Origin: Norana najaformis
Taxonomy: Eukaryota > Annelida > Clitellata > Crassiclitellata > Hormogastridae
NCBI GenBank assembly: GCA_964023275.1
Contig: OZ029917.1
Location: 32,826,505-32,890,504, forward strand
DNA: 64,000 nucleotides
Reading direction: 5' to 3'
Each line of letters begins with the position of its first letter. Positions within the stretch are counted from its first letter, which is position 1. The translations under genes and the position numbers were made by a program. Below are positions 60,788 to 64,000 of the stretch, piece by piece. Under the pieces are notes generated by a model. The model did not search any database and was not told the origin of the DNA. It was given only the letters and a program-made list of their open reading frames with translations.

Positions 60788-61486
60788 CTGAAACATAAAA
60801 TTACCTTTTATCCATTCGCAATTAGAATTAGTGCTTAGTTAATGTAATGTACTGGAATGCGACATAAGGGGTGACAAAATAAAGAAAAAAGTCAGATTAT
60901 CAATTCAAAACTCCTGGGTTCAAAACCAAGTCAAATACCAAAACTTCTCTTGTATGTAAAATTCATTACAGTTCTAGAGGCAAAACATATGTTATTGAGC
61001 ACCAAAATAAACACTAAAAAGATACACTAAAAAGTCTGAGCAAAATCAAAGGCAAAATCCCAATGAATAGAAACATAAGGAACTAAAGACTAAGGTGAAA
61101 AAATGGTTTTGAGTGACTATGAATCGTTACTAGAGCAGGGCCTACTGCTGTATAAAATAAAAATAATCACTTAATGCCAGCATCCATTAATTAAAAGCAT
61201 CACAATACAAGGGAACAATAAAAAATAACAGAACTATCAAAAAACATTACAAGCTTCATACCAAAACAATAAATTTAGTTTAAAGCAGGATGTGTGTTCA
61301 AAAAGATTAAAATATCATGCACTTGTTTTAAAACATCATTAAGTATTGAAGTTCTATTATAAAAATGATTTCTTTCAAATAACACATTAGAACATTATAG
61401 TACACGATTACACAAGAACAGTGCGTTTCAACAAAAGAGATTATAATATAGCAGCTAGAGGTCAAATGCATTTAGAAAAGACTTAC

Positions 61487-61624
61487 TATAAACAATGACG
61501 TTTATTTCCTTCTCAAAGTAGCGTCCGGTAGATTCAACCTCAGCACAGCAGTAGTACAGACCCTCATCGTTCAAACTGATATTCCTTATTCGTAGACCAT
61601 AGATATCCTCAATGTAGCGACTGC
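61487..61624 (-). CDS. Fas2: Fas2-like exon a: second half of Ig2
   Basis: The exon is bounded by an acceptor ending TTTTGCAG and a donor GTAAGT. It starts with two bases completing a split codon and ends in phase 1. It encodes about 45 residues with the Ig signature GLRIRNISLNDEGLYYC followed by VESTGRYFEKEINVIVY. The D-E-G-x-Y-x-C block is the Ig F strand. The ESTG...E segment recalls the equivalent strand of insect Fasciclin II Ig2. A doubled cysteine (YYCC) follows the canonical position. Confidence 0.85.
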
Positions 61625-61833
61625 CTGCAAAATTCAAATACACGCTGTCTCTACAGGTGGGGAAGATTGCTAAAATACAAATATTGTAGAGTAATTGAAG
61701 TTACGTTGAGATTTTTTTATTAAGCTGAAGGAATGTTGAGTTTAAGATTCCATCAAAAGCCATAACTTTTTCATTTTGGTTGAGGCTAACTTTATCAATA
61801 ATGATAAAGATTGAAATCATACTTTTAGACAGA

Positions 61834-61930
61834 TTATACAAAAATTCAATTAATAATATATTGAAGACTTAGCCTAATTACACAAAAACTCTATTAATAA
61901 TATATTGAAGACTTAGTCTAATTACAAAAA
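61834..61930. repeat. 44-bp tandem duplication beside the LINE tail
   Basis: TTAATAATATATTGAAGACT starts at 61,850 and again at 61,894, with AATTACACAAAA after each and a partial third copy on the left. It directly abuts the LINE 3' end at 61,932. Confidence 0.8.
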
Positions 61931-61931
61931 A

Positions 61932-64000
61932 TCATGTCATGTCATGTAATCATCTCTGGACTGGATCCAGTCGTTGATTTCTCTATGACACCCCTCCACA
62001 AATCTCGTTTCCCGGCCATCTCCTCAAGGGTCATTCTCCGTCTGCCCTCCATTTTCCCATAGATAGTAACTCCGGCACCTTTCAGATCCTCTTCAAGGCA
62101 ATCTATCCATCTTCTTTTCGGTCTTCCACCTGCTCTCTTTCAGTCCGGTTTGTATTTAAAGATTTTCTTTGGATTGCGGTTCTCCTCCATCCTCAGGACA
62201 TGTCCTGCCCACTTCATCCTTCTTTTCTTGATCACATTACTTATCAATGGTTGCTGTGTTCGTTGTCTAATACTTTCATTCGTTACATGGTCCTTATAGC
62301 TAACTCTTAGTATTCTTCTGAGCCATTTGTTTTCTGCTGCATTCAGTTTCTTCTCCATTGCTCTTGTAATACTCCATGACTCACATCCATAGATTAGTAC
62401 TGGGATCACGCATGTGTTGAGGATTTTTAGCTTTATCGCCAGTTTTATATCATGTCGTTTGAAGACCTTTTGTAACCTGTTAAAGGTTGACCCTGCAAGC
62501 GCTATTCTCCTTTTGATTTCTGTTTCTGATCCTCCCTCTGCTTTCATTTCACTTCCCAGATAGACAAACTTATTTATTACCTCAATTTCCTGTCCCTTAA
62601 GCTTAACTATTGGCCCGTTGTATTCCTTTTTTGTTATTGGCATTATTTTAGTTTTGTTATAGTTAATTTTCAGTCCAAGTTTTCCACTTTCCTCTGCTAA
62701 TGCCTCCAACAACTCCATTACTCTTGTTAGGCATTCTGCAATCATACATGCATCATCTGCATATTCGACATCCTCTGCATTTCTTGGTTGAGATTGTGCT
62801 CCCAAATTATGAGTTCTTTCCAGACGTCTCATGATATAGTCCAATACCATATTAAACAAGATTGGTGACAGGATGCACCCCTGTCGGAAACCTGTTTCTA
62901 TCTTGAACCATTCCGTTTCTTCTCCTTCTAATCGAATGCATGCCATAATTGTGCCATATAGTTTTCTGATGAGTCTGATTAATTTGGCATGAATGCCATA
63001 TTTCTCCAAGATCTTCCATGCTCCTGATCTCCAGACTGAGTCGTAGGCCTGGGCAAAGTCAATGAAGCACATAACTGTTTCTTTATTGTATTCAATTCTT
63101 TTTTCGATGATTTGTCGGATTACAAAGATCTGATCTGAACATCCTCTCCCTTTTCGAAATCCACTTTGATTTTCCCGTAGGATGCCATCCACTCTATCTG
63201 CCATTCTATTCAGGATGATTCTGGTGAAAACTTTGCCTGGTACACTTAATAGGCTGATTCCCCTGGAGTTGCCACATTCTTGTCTGTCTCCTTTTTTATA
63301 TACTGGAATAATGACTGCTTTTCTCCAGTCCATAGGGATTTCCTCTGCTCTCCATACAGATGTTATTACTCGATGCAGCCATTTTACTGTATATGTACCC
63401 GTATTCTGCAACATTTCTGCCGTTATCTTACATACTCCTGGGGCCTTGCCTTTTTTCATTTGGTTAACTGCCCTTTCTACTTCCTCTAGGGATACATCTT
63501 CTTCCTCATAATCATCCTCCTCCTCATTTAATAACTTGACCTGTTCTATCTCGTTTATTATTTTCTCTATTTCTTTGGGCTCTTCTCTATTCAGTAACTC
63601 CTCAAAATGTTCTTTCCAACGCTCCATTATATTCTTTTTTTCAGTGATTATTTCTCCATTTGTTGTCCTTACTGGTTCTATGTTTATTAGTTTGTTATTA
63701 ATTTCCCCACTTAGTTTTTTAACGTTGGCAAACAGTTTTTTGCTGTGTCCCCTCTTGTATGCCTCTTCCATCTCTTGTGCCATATCCTCTAACATAATGT
63801 TCCTGTCTTTACTTAGATTTTTCTTTAATCGTTTTCTCAGCTCACTCAGCTGCCCACCCTTCTCACTCTTCTCTCTCTTCGTGTTGGACAACATCTCTCC
63901 CTTTGTTTTCGTAACCATTCCCATTATATTCTCAGTCTCTTGTGATATCCATTTCCTTGCTTCATTTTTTCTGTGTCCTAGTTCTTCTGTCGCCACTTGA
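61932..64000 (-). mobile_element. RTE-like LINE copy, runs off the right edge
   Basis: The minus-strand reverse-transcriptase frame extends from beyond 64,000 to its real end at 61,944-61,942. A premature TGA at 62,142-62,140 splits off the last 65 codons (KRAGGRPKRRWIDCLEEDL...). The element ends in (TCATG)3 on the plus strand at 61,932-61,946, again overlapping the stop codon. It sits in the intron upstream of the visible adhesion-gene exons, same orientation. The endonuclease would lie outside the window. Confidence 0.87.
62140..63996 (-). CDS. reverse transcriptase of the 61.9-64 kb LINE, C-terminus cut by TGA
   Basis: 618 codons are open within the window. Blocks seen: MKKGKAPGVCKITAEML, QSGFRKGRGCSDQIFVIRQI, CFIDFAQAYDS (catalytic Asp), FRQGCILSPILFNMVLDYIM and YADD at residues 412-415, then PVLIYGCESWSI and MKWAGHVLRMEENRNPKK. 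The usual CGNYRGISL block reads CGNSRGISL, a Tyr-to-Ser change. The nominal start at 63,996 is only the first Met inside the window. Confidence 0.87.
   Translation of the reverse strand: MATEELGHRKNEARKWISQETENIMGMVTKTKGEMLSNTKREKSEKGGQLSELRKRLKKNLSKDRNIMLEDMAQEMEEAYKRGHSKKLFANVKKLSGEINNKLINIEPVRTTNGEIITEKKNIMERWKEHFEELLNREEPKEIEKIINEIEQVKLLNEEEDDYEEEDVSLEEVERAVNQMKKGKAPGVCKITAEMLQNTGTYTVKWLHRVITSVWRAEEIPMDWRKAVIIPVYKKGDRQECGNSRGISLLSVPGKVFTRIILNRMADRVDGILRENQSGFRKGRGCSDQIFVIRQIIEKRIEYNKETVMCFIDFAQAYDSVWRSGAWKILEKYGIHAKLIRLIRKLYGTIMACIRLEGEETEWFKIETGFRQGCILSPILFNMVLDYIMRRLERTHNLGAQSQPRNAEDVEYADDACMIAECLTRVMELLEALAEESGKLGLKINYNKTKIMPITKKEYNGPIVKLKGQEIEVINKFVYLGSEMKAEGGSETEIKRRIALAGSTFNRLQKVFKRHDIKLAIKLKILNTCVIPVLIYGCESWSITRAMEKKLNAAENKWLRRILRVSYKDHVTNESIRQRTQQPLISNVIKKRRMKWAGHVLRMEENRNPKKIFKYKPD

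Larger units (their letters stand above)
50738..61624 (-). other. Fas2: Fas2/NCAM-like cell-adhesion gene, partial (eleven exons)
   Basis: This is the span of a minus-strand gene whose visible exons join to 1,608 nt (536 codons) without a frameshift or stop. The order is end of Ig2, Ig3, Ig4, Ig5, then two fibronectin type III domains, which matches the Fasciclin II / NCAM layout (five Ig plus two FN3). Such proteins are surface homophilic adhesion molecules guiding axon bundling and synapse growth. Each domain is divided over two exons by an internal intron, and intron phases alternate 1,0,1,0,1,0,1,1,1,0,1 with every acceptor fitting the preceding donor. Signal peptide, Ig1 and the first half of Ig2 must lie beyond the right edge. 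No transmembrane or GPI-signal exon was recognised left of 50,738. The family call is made from remembered motifs; a related NCAM/Fas2-type paralogue cannot be excluded. Confidence 0.85.

Overview
The window is animal nuclear DNA. It has GT-AG introns, split immunoglobulin-domain exons, non-LTR retrotransposons, tRNA-derived SINEs and very abundant microsatellites. The right-hand gene resembles insect Fasciclin II / NCAM, and the intact DNA transposon at 8.8-11.2 kb belongs to a protein family I associate mainly with arthropods. An arthropod or another microsatellite-rich invertebrate is therefore the best guess; the species cannot be fixed from the sequence.

Two host genes are recognised, both on the minus strand and arranged head-to-tail. 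(1) Positions 61.6 to 50.7 kb carry eleven consecutive coding exons of a Fas2/NCAM-like cell-adhesion molecule: the end of Ig2, then Ig3, Ig4, Ig5 and two fibronectin III domains. Every junction keeps reading frame and each domain is split over two exons. The 5' exons lie beyond the right edge, and no membrane-anchor exon was found. (2) Positions 45.4 to 16.4 kb carry eleven exons of a C2CD2/C2CD2L (TMEM24) homologue, an ER-anchored lipid-transfer protein of ER-plasma membrane contacts: N-terminal membrane anchor, SMP-domain pieces, a C2 domain on four exons, a linker, and two polybasic C-terminal exons. Two or three short exons of this gene are missing from my reconstruction.

Mobile DNA fills much of the rest. 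An almost intact DNA transposon with inverted termini lies at 8,806-11,159. It has its own TATA promoter and a 563-codon transposase-like frame broken by one TGA. Two sizeable RTE-like LINE copies lie at 37.8-39.4 and 61.9-64.0 kb, and each ends in a pentanucleotide repeat that overlaps its stop codon. Further LINE fragments lie at 14.6-15.0, 17.1-17.6, 20.7, 40.9-41.3, 41.9-42.4 and 43.3 kb. tRNA-type SINEs lie at 6.6, 11.4, 13.6 and 25.1 kb. Two non-autonomous elements sit in introns of the adhesion gene, one a hAT-type MITE with a perfect 8-bp target duplication.

From 0 to about 47.4 kb the sequence is packed with simple and tandem repeats: a 20-bp satellite with a 240-bp higher-order period, a 76-bp minisatellite in six near-identical copies, and long (GGCA), (AGTC), (GACT), (AG), (CTG) and (AAT) arrays. 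From 47.4 kb to the right edge such arrays almost vanish and the DNA is AT-rich. Most long open frames in the left part are by-products of these repeats and are not listed as genes.
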